Shown here: positions 31,143 through 40,832 of the stretch, one piece after another
Numbering within the stretch: the stretch's first letter is position 1
How the letters are laid out: each line of letters begins with the position of its first letter
NCBI RefSeq assembly: GCF_024347515.1
Contig: NZ_AP025492.1
Location: 310,001-374,000, forward strand
Reading direction: 5' to 3'
DNA from: Vibrio gigantis
GTDB taxonomy: Bacteria; Pseudomonadota; Gammaproteobacteria; Enterobacterales; Vibrionaceae
DNA length: 64,000 bases
Program-made: the position numbers and the translations under genes
Notes under the pieces: generated by a model
The model's input: the letters and a program-made list of their open reading frames with translations, nothing else
What the model was told of the DNA's origin: nothing
The model's database searches: none

Positions 31143-32510
31143 TTATTCAAATAGCTCTTGATGCAGTTTTTGAATTGCCAGTTTAGATACAGACTCATCC
31201 AACAAGAAGCATAGGTTGTGTGGACTTGCCCCGTAACAAATCATGCGCAGGTTGAAGTCTTCAAGAGTGCCGAACACCTGCTTCGCATAGCCTTTACTTT
31301 CACTCATGTTGTTACCAATAAGGGCAACAAGGCATAGATCGTGCTCAATATCGACAGAACACAGCTCTTCAAGCTCAAGACGAGCGGCTTCAGGTAGCTC
31401 AGGAGCACCACCTGATGTGTCCGTTTGATCCAGAGTAAGTGAAACACTGATCTCTGAGGTGGTGATAAGATCGACCGAGATCTTATGTTTAGCAAGGATC
31501 TCGAACACTTTTGCCAAAAAACCATACGCATGGAACATGTTAGCGCTACGGAGTGTAACCATGGTTTGGTTACATCGTAGGGCAAGCGCTCTGAACAGTG
31601 GAGAGCTTTCTACCTGTTGGCGAATCCAAGTGCCACCTAATTCTGGTGCTTTAGAGGAGCCGACAAATACCGGGATTTGGTGGCGCAGTGCAGGTACTAG
31701 AGTTGATGGGTGCAAGATCTTCGCACCAAAATTTGCCATTTCCGATGCTTCACTGAAGCTGATCTCAGGGATAGGGGAAGCTTTAGGTGCAATACGAGGG
31801 TCAGTAGTGTAGATACCTGGAACATCCGTCCAGATCTCTAAACCAATCGCCTGTACCGATTCGGCAATCAGTGCTGCTGAATAATCACTGCCACCTCGGC
31901 CTAAAGTCGTGGTGTTGCCTTCGCTATCAGCACCGATAAAGCCTTGGGTAACGACTACTTGTTGTCGGCAAAGTGGAATAAGTTTCTCTTGTGCTAGAGC
32001 GGCAATATCTTCTAGTTGAGGTTCGGCTTTACCAAAATCATCATTAGTACGCATTACATCTCTGATATCGAAACGAACAGCAGGGGTGCCTCGTTCACGA
32101 ATGATTTGAGCCAAGATGTGTGTCGACATCAACTCGCCACATGCGACGAGGTGATCAGTCAGTTTGGTACTGGTTTGGAATGATGCGGCCTCTGCAGCGC
32201 TTGCAATGTCATCAAGAATACAGTGAACTTCTTTCTCGATGCTGATTGGGTCTGCGAGTTGGTCAAGAATTGCATTATGAATGTCCGTTAATTGCGCCAT
32301 TAGTTCCTGACGACGAGCTTTGTCTTGAACACCATTCGCCAGTTCAACTAGCAAGTTAGTGACGCCAGAGCATGCACTACTCACGACCAGTTTCGTATTT
32401 GAGTTGTTTTCAATAATGGCAGCACAACGGCTCATTGCTTCAAAGTTGGCAACACTTGTTCCACCAAACTTAGCGACATTAAAAGAACCAGCTACATTAG
32501 ATGCACTCAC
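31143..32510 (-). CDS. lysC: Lysine-sensitive aspartate kinase III LysC
   Basis: Phosphorylates aspartate, the first step of lysine, threonine and methionine synthesis. The 455-residue protein opens with the kinase motif VAKFGGTSVANFEAM, continues with TTTLGRGGSDYSAAL and WTDVPGIYTTDPR in the kinase domain (about 10-295), and ends with two ACT domains (about 315-455; SVDLITTSEISVSLTLD) that bind lysine. It resembles E. coli LysC and has no fused homoserine dehydrogenase. Translation starts at GTG 32510, supported by GGGAG 7-8 bp upstream. A lysine riboswitch lies in the leader, so both RNA and enzyme are feedback controlled. Confidence 0.95.
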   Translation of the reverse strand: MSASNVAGSFNVAKFGGTSVANFEAMSRCAAIIENNSNTKLVVSSACSGVTNLLVELANGVQDKARRQELMAQLTDIHNAILDQLADPISIEKEVHCILDDIASAAEAASFQTSTKLTDHLVACGELMSTHILAQIIRERGTPAVRFDIRDVMRTNDDFGKAEPQLEDIAALAQEKLIPLCRQQVVVTQGFIGADSEGNTTTLGRGGSDYSAALIAESVQAIGLEIWTDVPGIYTTDPRIAPKASPIPEISFSEASEMANFGAKILHPSTLVPALRHQIPVFVGSSKAPELGGTWIRQQVESSPLFRALALRCNQTMVTLRSANMFHAYGFLAKVFEILAKHKISVDLITTSEISVSLTLDQTDTSGGAPELPEAARLELEELCSVDIEHDLCLVALIGNNMSESKGYAKQVFGTLEDFNLRMICYGASPHNLCFLLDESVSKLAIQKLHQELFE

Positions 32511-32531
32511 GATATATCTCCCACGACTTCC

Positions 32532-32563
32532 TAAAATAAAATTACGGTTGGGTAATCCAACGT
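32532..32563 (-). terminator. Candidate riboswitch terminator in the lysC leader
   Basis: On the minus strand ACGTTGG and CCAAC-C-GT can pair with one bulge around ATTAC, followed by AATTTTATTTT. It lies between the lysine aptamer and the lysC ribosome binding site, where the expression platform should be. The stem is only moderate, so a translational switch remains possible. Confidence 0.5.
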
Positions 32564-32620
32564 CCGATGTTTTTCGAAGAGAGTTTTAGAGCAAAAAGAG
32601 AGGAATTATTAGAATAGTAA

Positions 32621-32795
32621 CCTCAGAAGCTCTTCACCATATAGAAATGGCGACAGTTGACGGGATTCAGCCCGCTCAACCGATAATAAAGGTCCTGCAT
32701 CCTTTTATTATCTCGGCACTGCTCCCCATAAATGTTTTGTATTGGAAATGCGGTTCCACAAAACATCTGCCTGGGCAGTGCTCCTCTTCTGCTAG
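32621..32795 (-). ncRNA. Lysine riboswitch (L box) upstream of lysC
   Basis: Read on the minus strand, this leader has the conserved pieces of the lysine aptamer in order: CAGAAGAGGAGC at the 5' side of the five-way junction, GGGGAGCAGTGCCGAGAT, GGGCTGAATCCC closed by flanking complementary bases, and GAGCTTCTG at the 3' side. CAGAAG pairs with CTTCTG to form P1. The order and spacing match the E. coli lysC leader. It senses lysine and switches off lysC. The aptamer ends about 110 nt before the GTG start. The remaining gap to 32972 holds the promoter of the riboswitch and of the next gene. Confidence 0.93.
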
Positions 32796-32972
32796 ATAGC
32801 CATTTCATTGAACGTGTTTGCGGTAACAATGTCAATTGGTAACTTGAGATTATTGAAAAATAATTTTAACAATTATGTGACAGTGGTTTGACCTCAATAC
32901 TTATGGCTAATTGCTGAGGTAATCAATTTGCTTTAGGGTGGATTGTTCACAACATTAACGTAAGGGATGTAC

Positions 32973-34112
32973 ATGTCTAATTTAACACTCACTACTGCTA
33001 TCGATAGCTTTTATCCACCACACCGAACGTTAATGGGACCAGGTCCTTCTGATATTTCACCTCAAGTGCTACAGGCTTTGAGCCGTCCTACGATAGGTCA
33101 CCTAGATCCGTTGTTTATTGCGATGATGGATGAGCTTAAACAGCTTCTTAAGTACGCTTTTCAGACTGAAAACGAATTTACGATTGCCGTTTCTGCACCG
33201 GGCAGCGCGGGTATGGAAACCTGTTTTGTTAACTTGATTGAGCCTGGTGAAAAGGTAATCGTTTGTCGTAACGGTGTCTTCGGTGAGCGTATGCGAGAAA
33301 ATGTGGTGCGCTGTGGTGGCGAAGCCATCCTTGTTGACGACGAGTGGGGCAAGCCTGTTTCTGTCGACAAAGTAGAAAAAGCATTGGCAGAAAACCCCGA
33401 TGCTGTTGCTGTCGCGTTTGTGCATGCCGAGACATCAACTGGAGCGCTATCGGATGCTCAAGCTATCTCGGCTATTGCTCGTCAGTTTGATGCCTTAACG
33501 ATTGTCGATGCGGTGACATCATTAGGTGGTGTGCCATTGCTGGTTGATGAGTGGCAGCTTGATGCGGTTTATTCGGGAAGCCAGAAATGTCTATCTTGTG
33601 TGCCGGGTTTGTCTCCAGTGACTTTCTCTCAGCGTGCTGTCGAGAAAATGAAGGCGCGTCAATCACCAGTACAAAGTTGGTTCTTAGATCAGAGCTTGGT
33701 ATTAGGTTATTGGAGTGGCGAAGGTAAGCGTAGCTATCACCATACTGCACCTGTAAACAGTCTTTATGCGCTACATGAGTCTCTTGTGCTACTGAAAAAT
33801 GAAGGCCTAGATAATGCCTGGTCTCGCCATCACGCAATGCATCAAGAGTTGAAAGAGGGAGTCGAAGCTTTAGGACTGAAGTTTGTGGTTGATGAAGATA
33901 GCCGCTTACCACAACTTAACGCACTTTATTTCCCTGAAGGAATTGATGAGGCTAAGATCAGATCGCAGCTTCTAGAAGAATATAACCTTGAAATCGGTGC
34001 TGGGCTTGGCTCTTTGGCTGGTAAGGCGTGGCGTATCGGCCTAATGGGTTACGGTGCTCGTAAAGAGAATGTCGCGCTGTGTCTAAAAGCGCTAAAAGAT
34101 GTTTTGAAATAG
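32973..34112 (+). CDS. Class V aminotransferase (alanine/serine-glyoxylate type)
   Basis: A 379-residue PLP enzyme of fold type I. It has LMGPGPSDISPQV near the N-terminus, PGSAGMETCFVNLIEPGE, and the PLP lysine Lys205 in GSQKCLSCVPGLSPV, with a C-terminal IGLMGYGAR. This layout matches alanine-glyoxylate, serine-glyoxylate or serine-pyruvate aminotransferases. Substrate choice cannot be read from the sequence. The start was set at 32973 because AAGGGA at 32962-32967 overlaps the earlier ATG at 32967. It is transcribed away from lysC and ends in its own terminator. The same neighbour is remembered in V. cholerae (VC0392). Confidence 0.88.
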   Translation: MSNLTLTTAIDSFYPPHRTLMGPGPSDISPQVLQALSRPTIGHLDPLFIAMMDELKQLLKYAFQTENEFTIAVSAPGSAGMETCFVNLIEPGEKVIVCRNGVFGERMRENVVRCGGEAILVDDEWGKPVSVDKVEKALAENPDAVAVAFVHAETSTGALSDAQAISAIARQFDALTIVDAVTSLGGVPLLVDEWQLDAVYSGSQKCLSCVPGLSPVTFSQRAVEKMKARQSPVQSWFLDQSLVLGYWSGEGKRSYHHTAPVNSLYALHESLVLLKNEGLDNAWSRHHAMHQELKEGVEALGLKFVVDEDSRLPQLNALYFPEGIDEAKIRSQLLEEYNLEIGAGLGSLAGKAWRIGLMGYGARKENVALCLKALKDVLK

Positions 34113-34130
34113 TTGTAATTAACTGAAATT

Positions 34131-34164
34131 AAAAAAAGCGCACGAGAGAACGTGCGCTTTTTTT
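34131..34164. terminator. Bidirectional terminator between the aminotransferase and pglL genes
   Basis: AAAAAAAGCGCACG pairs with CGTGCGCTTTTTTT around a six-base loop. T-runs on both strands suit the convergent genes on each side. Confidence 0.92.
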
Positions 34165-34212
34165 GTTTGCTTTAAAGGTAATACGACGAATTAATATCTC
34201 GTAAACTCTTAG

Positions 34213-35976
34213 TTACTCTGCCGACGAGACGTTGTTTTCAGCTTGAGATATTTTCTTGTATTGAACCTGTGAAAAGTCTCTGTTTGGGAATAAAAACTTT
34301 GCTTCGCTACGGATCTGTTCCGCCTTACTTTCTTCTCCGAGCCCTTGATACGCCAAAATCAAGTTACTGTAGAAAGCAGGTCTTGGCTTGCTCTTTATGA
34401 TCTCCAACGACCAATCAATGTAAGGCTGTATAAGGCTAGGATCGGCTTTATATAGACCAATGTTAAGGTAGGTGCTGTATATGTCCCAATCGTAGCGATC
34501 TTTCCAAACGACTGGGTTAGTCACTTGTTTGAGAATATCTGGGTTCTTTGGCTTAGACAGTTCAAACTTAGTCAGTACATAGTTGGTATGCAGAGCGCTC
34601 AACATATAAAAACTCACCAAGATAGGTATTACTAAGCTCGATACTCGAAACAAGGTTTTACTTATGATACTGAACGGCTGTTGATAATGTCGGGAAGAGC
34701 GTTGATCGACCCAGTAAATCAATATAATGAACGTTATCCAGTGAATTGCAGAGTGATAAAAAGGATACTCAAGCTGGGAGTGTAAAAGGATTGGGATGAA
34801 TAAAGCGAGCAGAGCTAGTCGCGTTCCTTTTGCAGAACTTGCTATGCGTGACATAACCAATATTGCAGCTATCAAGATCCCGATGATTGGTACAATTCCC
34901 CCTTCTACTCCCCAAAACAGGAATTCATTGTGCGGGTGATCCATTGAAGGAAGACCTGGATGATAGTTCGAGTTGAGTTGATGTTGGCGAGCTGTATATA
35001 GCGTGTACTCAGACTCAAATTTTCCGTAACCATAACCTGTAAATGGCTTTTCGATCATCATATCTAGAGCTTGTGGAAACGTATAAGCTCTTGGGCTTTC
35101 TAAGTTAGCCCTTTTGCTTGCGAGGCTGTCAGTCGAACTGAGGCTGATCACCGAAAAAGCGACGATGACACCGACAAGCACTGATGCGCACCAACCGTAG
35201 AAGCGTTTCTTGGTCGAGAATTTGTATAGGTAAGGCAGAATACATACAAACCCAATGACAGCTGCCAACCATCCCGTACGTGACGCAATAATAATTAGTA
35301 AGGGTACAGTTAAGGTTGGAGTTAAATACAGTAAGAATGACTCGCTAATCTTGTGATTATATTTAGCGGGCTGTCTCGCTAAAAGATAAGCAGATAGCAC
35401 AAAACCAGTAGCAAGGAAGCTTGCCATTACATTAGGCTGTTGGAATATCCCATATGGTCGGTTCGCAGAAGTGTTGTAACCAAATAGGTTGCCAGGCTCC
35501 AATAAGAAATATTGCATATAGCCAAAGAGTGCTTGTATAACCACAGCAAGCACAATGAACCACAACATGCGTTGCTTGTGCTTATTGCTGAACTTAAATT
35601 GCTGCAGCACGACGAACAGTGCGAAGCCTGCCCATAACCCGAGTAAGCGCCCTGATGCTCCTTGAGGTGCGGCATTGCTGTATAGAATCGGCAGTGTCAG
35701 TATCACGCAGCTGATCAGTAAACCTACGGTTAGCTTGGAATATTTAAGTACCCGATTTGTCGCTAGTTGATAAAAACCAATTGCTAAGGTGAAGCTTAAT
35801 GCTAGCCAAGTTGTTGGGTTAAATGATAACGCAAGGCCTGAGCCGCCAGGGTTCGGCATAAAAAAATGCATGGCTAACAAGAATACAACAGCTAAAGAAG
35901 CCAGAAATGCTTTATTGAGTGGCAGCTGAGTGACCTGATTTTCTAGCTGGGTACCGCTAGTGTGTATTGTTGCCAT
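34213..35976 (-). CDS. pglL: PglL-type O-oligosaccharyltransferase / O-antigen ligase family protein
   Basis: A 587-residue inner-membrane protein with about 12-13 hydrophobic segments over residues 20-440. The Wzy_C/WaaL domain is visible in SRTGWLAAVIGF (near residues 232-243) and the periplasmic loop MDHPHNEFLFWGVEGG (near 343-358), where the His is important in this family. The soluble C-terminus (about 460-587) resembles the TPR-like tail of PglL proteins. PglL moves a lipid-linked glycan onto Ser/Thr of exported proteins, often pilins. The V. cholerae gene at this place, VC0393, was reported to have O-glycosylation activity. WaaL ligases are the alternative, but the position beside uvrA favours PglL. 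Confidence 0.8.
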   Translation of the reverse strand: MATIHTSGTQLENQVTQLPLNKAFLASLAVVFLLAMHFFMPNPGGSGLALSFNPTTWLALSFTLAIGFYQLATNRVLKYSKLTVGLLISCVILTLPILYSNAAPQGASGRLLGLWAGFALFVVLQQFKFSNKHKQRMLWFIVLAVVIQALFGYMQYFLLEPGNLFGYNTSANRPYGIFQQPNVMASFLATGFVLSAYLLARQPAKYNHKISESFLLYLTPTLTVPLLIIIASRTGWLAAVIGFVCILPYLYKFSTKKRFYGWCASVLVGVIVAFSVISLSSTDSLASKRANLESPRAYTFPQALDMMIEKPFTGYGYGKFESEYTLYTARQHQLNSNYHPGLPSMDHPHNEFLFWGVEGGIVPIIGILIAAILVMSRIASSAKGTRLALLALFIPILLHSQLEYPFYHSAIHWITFIILIYWVDQRSSRHYQQPFSIISKTLFRVSSLVIPILVSFYMLSALHTNYVLTKFELSKPKNPDILKQVTNPVVWKDRYDWDIYSTYLNIGLYKADPSLIQPYIDWSLEIIKSKPRPAFYSNLILAYQGLGEESKAEQIRSEAKFLFPNRDFSQVQYKKISQAENNVSSAE

Positions 35977-35991
35977 AAATCCCTAACCTTA

Positions 35992-36030
35992 TAAAAACGG
36001 AGCTTGTTCCCTCTGAAACAAGCTCCGTTA
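35992..36030 (-). terminator. Terminator of uvrA
   Basis: A perfect 13-bp inverted repeat (AACGGAGCTTGTT / AACAAGCTCCGTT) with an 8-nt loop. On the minus strand it is followed by TTTTTAT. It lies between uvrA and pglL, so the two are not an operon. Confidence 0.87.
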
Positions 36031-36072
36031 CTTTAACATTTTTCTGTGTGCTCGCAGGGCGCTATTTTACAC

Positions 36073-38904
36073 CTACTTCAAATTTAACATAGGCTTAAGG
36101 AAGCGAGCTGTGTGTGAACCTTCGACTAACGCCACATCTTCAGGTGTACCTTCTGCAACAATCTCACCGCCACCTTGACCACCTTCAGGGCCAAGATCTA
36201 GGATCCAGTCTGCTGTTTTAACGACATCTAAGTTATGCTCAATCACCACAACCGTATTACCGTGATCGCGTAGTCTATGTAATACCGTCAATAGCTGCTG
36301 GATATCGTGGAAATGAAGACCTGTTGTTGGTTCATCAAGAATGTATAAGGTTTTTCCTGTATCTCGCTTGGATAGCTCACGCGCTAATTTAACACGCTGT
36401 GCTTCACCACCAGATAAGGTTGTCGCTGCTTGCCCTAATCGAATGTAAGAGAGGCCTACGTCCATGAGTGTTTGCAGTTTACGTGCAATCACTGGAACTG
36501 GATTAAAGAACGCACGCGCATCTTCTACGGTCATTTCTAGAACTTCGTCAATGGTTTTGCCTTTATAACGAACTTCTAGTGTTTCACGGTTATAGCGCTT
36601 ACCTTTACACACATCACAAGGCACATATACATCGGGCAAGAAGTGCATCTCCACTTTGATTACACCATCACCCTGACAAGCCTCACAACGGCCACCTCGA
36701 ACGTTAAAACTAAATCGTCCTGGCTTGTAACCGCGGGAACGTGATTCCTGAGTGCCTGCGAACAATTCACGGATAGGAGTGAAGATCCCGGTGTAGGTCG
36801 CAGGGTTTGATCTTGGTGTACGACCGATAGGACTTTGATCAATATCGATTACTTTGTCGAAATGCTCTAAGCCTTTTATCTTTTTGTGTTGTGCAGGAAC
36901 CGCAGTCGTTGCACCGTTTAATTGAGTGTGGGCGACTTTAAAGAAGGTGTCGTTGATCAGCGTTGATTTACCCGAGCCTGAAACCCCTGTAATACAACTA
37001 AATAAACCAACTGGAATAGTGGCAGTGACATTTTTTAAATTGTTACCTGACGCGCCAATGATCTCGACAACCTTTTTCTTATCGATCGGTGTTCTCTTTT
37101 CTGGCACTGCAATTTCTTTAGCACCGCTCAGGTATTGGCCCGTCAATGAGTTCGGGTTTTCGATGATGTCTTGCATGGTACCTTCTGCAACCACGTGACC
37201 ACCATGAACCCCTGCTCCTGGACCGATATCAATAACATGGTCAGCGCAACGAATTGCATCTTCGTCATGTTCCACAACAAGCACGGTATTACCTAAGTCT
37301 CTGAGGTGAATCAAGGTTTGCAGTAGACGTTCATTATCACGCTGGTGGAGGCCAATTGATGGCTCATCGAGTACATACATAACGCCAACTAGTCCTGCTC
37401 CAATTTGACTTGCTAGACGAATACGTTGCGCTTCACCACCAGACAGAGTTTCAGCACTGCGTGATAGGTTCAGGTAATTTAAACCAACGTTGACTAAGAA
37501 ATGCAGGCGATCATTGATCTCTTTCATCACTTTGTCTGCGATTTGTCCACGCTGACCGTCTAGCTTCAATTCTTGGAAAAATTGTAGAGCGTCAGCAATG
37601 CTGAGTTCAACGATTTCTGGCAGTGTTGTATCACCAATGAAGACATTACGAGCTTCTAGTCTCAGACGAGTACCGTCACAGCTTGAGCATGACTTCGTTG
37701 AGATGTACTTAGCAAGATCTTCTCGAACCGCGCTTGATTCAGTATCACGATAACGGCGCTCGAGCGTATTTAAAATGCCTTCAAACGGATGACGTTTTAC
37801 GCGGATATCACCACGATCATTGATGTATTTGAATTCAACTTCAGTGCGACCGGAGCCTTTGAGAATGATCTCTTGAGTCTTCTTTGGTAGAGAGTTAAAT
37901 GGCGCAAACAGATCAAAACCATAATGCTCTGACAGTGATGTTAGCATCTGGAAATAGTAATAGTTCTTTTGATCCCAACCTTTGATCGCACCTTCTGCAA
38001 TGCTTAGGCTCTCATCTAAAATTACCCGGCTTGGATCAAAATACTGTTGAACACCAAGACCATCACACGTACCACAAGCACCGGCTGGGTTATTAAATGA
38101 GAACAGGCGAGGCTCAAGTTCCTGCATGCTGTAACCACATTTTGGACAAGCGAAGTTAGCAGAGAATACGATTTCTTCTTGATCTGTTTCATCCATCCAA
38201 CCGACAATGGCAATACCACCAGAGAGTTCTAATGTGGTCTCGAATGACTCAGCTAAGCGCTGTTGAAGATCAGGACGAACCTTGAATCTGTCTACCACAA
38301 CTTCAATGGTGTGCTTCTTATGAAGTTCAAGTGCTGGTGGATCGGATAGATCACAGGTTTCGCCATCAATGCGCGCACGGATAAAGCCTTGCGCAGCTAA
38401 GTTTTCCAGTGTTTTAACATGTTCACCTTTGCGCTCTTTGACGATCGGTGCCATTAACATCATCCTTGAACCTTCAGGTAGTTCTAATACCTTATCGACC
38501 ATTTGGCTGATGGTTTGCGCAGCTAGGGGAGTGTTGTGATCTGGACAGCGAGGTTCGCCAACTCGCGCGTACAATAATCTAAGATAATCATAGACTTCAG
38601 TAATTGTACCGACGGTTGAACGAGGGTTATGTGAAGTCGACTTTTGTTCTATTGAGATAGCTGGAGATAGGCCTTCAATATGGTCGACATCAGGCTTTTC
38701 CATAAGGGATAGAAATTGGCGAGCGTAAGCAGACAAAGACTCAACATAGCGGCGCTGACCTTCTGCGTAGAGTGTGTCAAACGCAAGTGATGACTTTCCT
38801 GAACCTGATAATCCGGTGATAACAGTCAGTTTGTCACGTGGAATGGTTAGGTTGACGTCTTTGAGGTTATGCGTACGAGCGCCTCTAATTTCTATTTTAT
38901 CCAT
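36073..38904 (-). CDS. uvrA: Excinuclease ABC subunit A UvrA
   Basis: The damage-recognition ATPase of nucleotide excision repair; it loads UvrB at DNA lesions. The 943-residue protein has two ABC ATPase modules: Walker [15 protein letters not shown] near residues 31-44 and [14 protein letters not shown] near 641-654, with ABC signatures [12 protein letters not shown] and [12 protein letters not shown]. The zinc-finger cysteine pairs [10 protein letters not shown] and CEACQGDG...CDVCKGKR are intact. A LexA box at 38971-38986 indicates SOS induction. Confidence 0.98.
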   Translation of the reverse strand: MDKIEIRGARTHNLKDVNLTIPRDKLTVITGLSGSGKSSLAFDTLYAEGQRRYVESLSAYARQFLSLMEKPDVDHIEGLSPAISIEQKSTSHNPRSTVGTITEVYDYLRLLYARVGEPRCPDHNTPLAAQTISQMVDKVLELPEGSRMMLMAPIVKERKGEHVKTLENLAAQGFIRARIDGETCDLSDPPALELHKKHTIEVVVDRFKVRPDLQQRLAESFETTLELSGGIAIVGWMDETDQEEIVFSANFACPKCGYSMQELEPRLFSFNNPAGACGTCDGLGVQQYFDPSRVILDESLSIAEGAIKGWDQKNYYYFQMLTSLSEHYGFDLFAPFNSLPKKTQEIILKGSGRTEVEFKYINDRGDIRVKRHPFEGILNTLERRYRDTESSAVREDLAKYISTKSCSSCDGTRLRLEARNVFIGDTTLPEIVELSIADALQFFQELKLDGQRGQIADKVMKEINDRLHFLVNVGLNYLNLSRSAETLSGGEAQRIRLASQIGAGLVGVMYVLDEPSIGLHQRDNERLLQTLIHLRDLGNTVLVVEHDEDAIRCADHVIDIGPGAGVHGGHVVAEGTMQDIIENPNSLTGQYLSGAKEIAVPEKRTPIDKKKVVEIIGASGNNLKNVTATIPVGLFSCITGVSGSGKSTLINDTFFKVAHTQLNGATTAVPAQHKKIKGLEHFDKVIDIDQSPIGRTPRSNPATYTGIFTPIRELFAGTQESRSRGYKPGRFSFNVRGGRCEACQGDGVIKVEMHFLPDVYVPCDVCKGKRYNRETLEVRYKGKTIDEVLEMTVEDARAFFNPVPVIARKLQTLMDVGLSYIRLGQAATTLSGGEAQRVKLARELSKRDTGKTLYILDEPTTGLHFHDIQQLLTVLHRLRDHGNTVVVIEHNLDVVKTADWILDLGPEGGQGGGEIVAEGTPEDVALVEGSHTARFLKPMLNLK

Positions 38905-38970
38905 CTCAATAGACCATGTAATTTTAAGTGGCTAAAGTATTACATAGAGTGAGATTTGTGCAAAGTTTTA

Positions 38971-38986
38971 CTGGATAAAAAAACAG
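38971..38986 (-). promoter_or_regulatory. LexA (SOS) box upstream of uvrA
   Basis: CTGGATAAAAAAACAG fits CTG-N10-CAG exactly, flanked by TA and TA, with an A/T-rich centre. It is 67 bp upstream of the uvrA start, as expected for LexA control of this SOS gene. Confidence 0.85.
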
Positions 38987-38994
38987 TAAAATCC

Positions 38995-39026
38995 AAAAGG
39001 GCGACTCAAAGAGTCGCCCTTTTTAT
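38995..39026 (-). terminator. Terminator of galU
   Basis: AAAAGGGCGACTC pairs with GAGTCGCCCTTTT around three bases, with T-runs on both sides. It is 30 bp past the galU stop and directly beside the LexA box, so uvrA is transcribed separately. Confidence 0.88.
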
Positions 39027-39055
39027 AATCTGTAACGTTAGTTATTAGCTAGCCG

Positions 39056-39928
39056 TTATGCTTCTTTTGTTGTTGAGTGTTTACCTAGCTCAATTTGTTG
39101 CTGGTCTTTCTTGTATAGGTTTTCAAAGCAGTAGTTTGTTGCTTCGATGTAGCCTTCTACACTACCACAGTCAAAACGTTGGCCTTTAAATTTGTAAGCC
39201 AATACACAGCCTGCTTTTGCTTGTTTAAGCAAAGCATCAGTAATCTGGATTTCGCCGCCTTTGCCTGGTTCCGTTTGTTCGATTAGCTCAAAGATATCTG
39301 GAGTTAGAATATAACGGCCAATGATCGCTAGGTTGCTTGGCGCAGTGCCTTGCTCTGGTTTCTCAACCATGTCATCAACACGGAAAAGGTCATCTTTAAT
39401 CATTTCGCCAGAGATAACACCGTACTTGTGAGTCTCTTCCTCTGGAACTTCTTGTACTGCAACAATTGAGCAGCGGAACTGTTTGTATAGCGCAACCATT
39501 TGAGCTAATACGCCTTGCTGTTCGTTAACACAAAGGTCATCGGCAAGTACGACTGCGAATGGTTCATCACCAACCAGTTCACGACCTGTCAAGATAGCGT
39601 GACCAAGGCCTTTCATTTCACGTTGGCGAATATAAGTGAAGTTTGCAGCTTCAATTGTTTCGCGGATATTAACCAACAAGTCTTCTTTGTTGGTACCACT
39701 AATCTGGTGCTCAAGCTCGTAGTTCTTATCAAAGTGGTCCATCAACGAGTGCTTACCACGTCCAGTAACAATACACATTCCATCCATACCAGCTTCGATA
39801 GCTTCCTCTACACCGTATTCAATCAGAGGTTTGTTTACAACTGGCATCATTTCTTTCGGCATTGATTTAGTTGCTGGTAAGAAACGTGTACCGTAGCCAG
39901 CTGCCGGGAAAAGGCACTTTTTGATCAT
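39056..39928 (-). CDS. galU: UTP-glucose-1-phosphate uridylyltransferase GalU
   Basis: Makes UDP-glucose for LPS, capsule and exopolysaccharide synthesis. The 290-residue protein starts MIKKCLFPAAGYGTRFLPAT with the nucleotide loop GxGTRF...K, and continues with MPVVNKPLIEYGVEEA, VVLADDLC (metal-binding Asp pair) and KGGEIQITDAL. The length is normal for bacterial GalU. It is a single gene between qstR and uvrA. Confidence 0.96.
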   Translation of the reverse strand: MIKKCLFPAAGYGTRFLPATKSMPKEMMPVVNKPLIEYGVEEAIEAGMDGMCIVTGRGKHSLMDHFDKNYELEHQISGTNKEDLLVNIRETIEAANFTYIRQREMKGLGHAILTGRELVGDEPFAVVLADDLCVNEQQGVLAQMVALYKQFRCSIVAVQEVPEEETHKYGVISGEMIKDDLFRVDDMVEKPEQGTAPSNLAIIGRYILTPDIFELIEQTEPGKGGEIQITDALLKQAKAGCVLAYKFKGQRFDCGSVEGYIEATNYCFENLYKKDQQQIELGKHSTTKEA

Positions 39929-40084
39929 GATAAGACCCTTTATCTATAATAATTATTGATTCAACTGAGTTGTTGATATTTCTGAGGGCAACTCTAGCAT
40001 AAGTGATGTCGAAAATTCAGCAACAATACCTATGGTTTACTAGAGCTTTCCTCAAAATTATCGTCAGATTAAGAGACGGATCGA

Positions 40085-40732
40085 TTATGCAAGCAGATTC
40101 TGGTTTGCCCACGCAATGGCTTGAACTCTATTTTTGACCGCTAACTTACGGAATATCTGATAAAGGTGGGATTTGACCGTGAACTCACTAATAAATAAGT
40201 CATCGGCTATTTGCGTGTTTGATGACCCTGACTGAAGGCAACGAATAACCTGGATCTCGCGAATGGTGAGATCAACATTAGTAGGTGTTGTGTTGGTATT
40301 GACCATATTACGATAATAAAACAGCAGTTGATTGGTTACCTTTCTCGGCAGCCAGTTATCGCCATCAATGACTTCTTGAAGACCACGAGCAATCTTATCT
40401 TTTTGCTCTGTGCTGTAAAATAGCCCTTTAAGTACACCATAGGTAAGAAGTTCCGAGGTTGGAAGTTGCTGAGGGACATTGAATAAGATGATCTCATGGT
40501 TTTTCCACATAACAGCCAGGTTAGGACAAATAACCAGTAGTTGTGGCACCTCTTTATAATCGACGAGCAAGATCCGATTGCTCTGCTTTCTATCAACTAG
40601 CATTAATTCATCGGGCGTCATTTTGTAGAGAATAATAGATAAATGCTTTTCTATCTCTTTTACATGTAGATAGGTGTCGTTTGGGTCGATGCACAGAAAA
40701 TGCAAAGTGCGAGCGTATCGTGATTTTCTCAT
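40085..40732 (-). CDS. qstR: LuxR/CsgD-type regulator QstR
   Basis: A 215-residue regulator with an N-terminal receiver-like domain (about 1-115) and a C-terminal LuxR helix-turn-helix (about 152-213; LTIREIQVIRCLQSG and FTVKSHLYQIFRKL). It belongs with VpsT and CsgD. The linker motif, W-[FLM]-[TS]-R in VpsT, reads WLPR at residues 127-130. In V. cholerae the gene between galU and ssb (VC0396) is qstR, which joins TfoX and HapR signals to switch on late DNA-uptake genes and type VI secretion. The assignment rests on position and family. The start was put at 40732 because AGGA lies 7 bp upstream; 40774 is in frame but has no ribosome binding site. Confidence 0.78.
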   Translation of the reverse strand: MRKSRYARTLHFLCIDPNDTYLHVKEIEKHLSIILYKMTPDELMLVDRKQSNRILLVDYKEVPQLLVICPNLAVMWKNHEIILFNVPQQLPTSELLTYGVLKGLFYSTEQKDKIARGLQEVIDGDNWLPRKVTNQLLFYYRNMVNTNTTPTNVDLTIREIQVIRCLQSGSSNTQIADDLFISEFTVKSHLYQIFRKLAVKNRVQAIAWANQNLLA

Positions 40733-40814
40733 TGAAACGTCCTGCTTTGGTAGAATTAGATTCCACGTTGTCATGCAGGCTTTCGCTTCTCTAGCGCCTT
40801 AATTGTGACTTGCG

Positions 40815-40832
40815 TTGAATATCAATTATCAA
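40815..40832 (-). promoter_or_regulatory. Possible LuxR/HapR-type site upstream of qstR
   Basis: On the minus strand TTGATAATTGATATTCAA resembles the A/T-rich palindrome bound by LuxR/HapR regulators, with a good TTGATAA half. It is 83 bp upstream of the qstR start. HapR is known to activate qstR in V. cholerae, but the match here is imperfect. Confidence 0.28.

Noticed and set aside
33102..33438. Minus-strand frames inside the aminotransferase gene, and a longer one at 33472-33912
   Set aside because: These are antisense shadows of a well-recognised gene with no ribosome binding site or family match.
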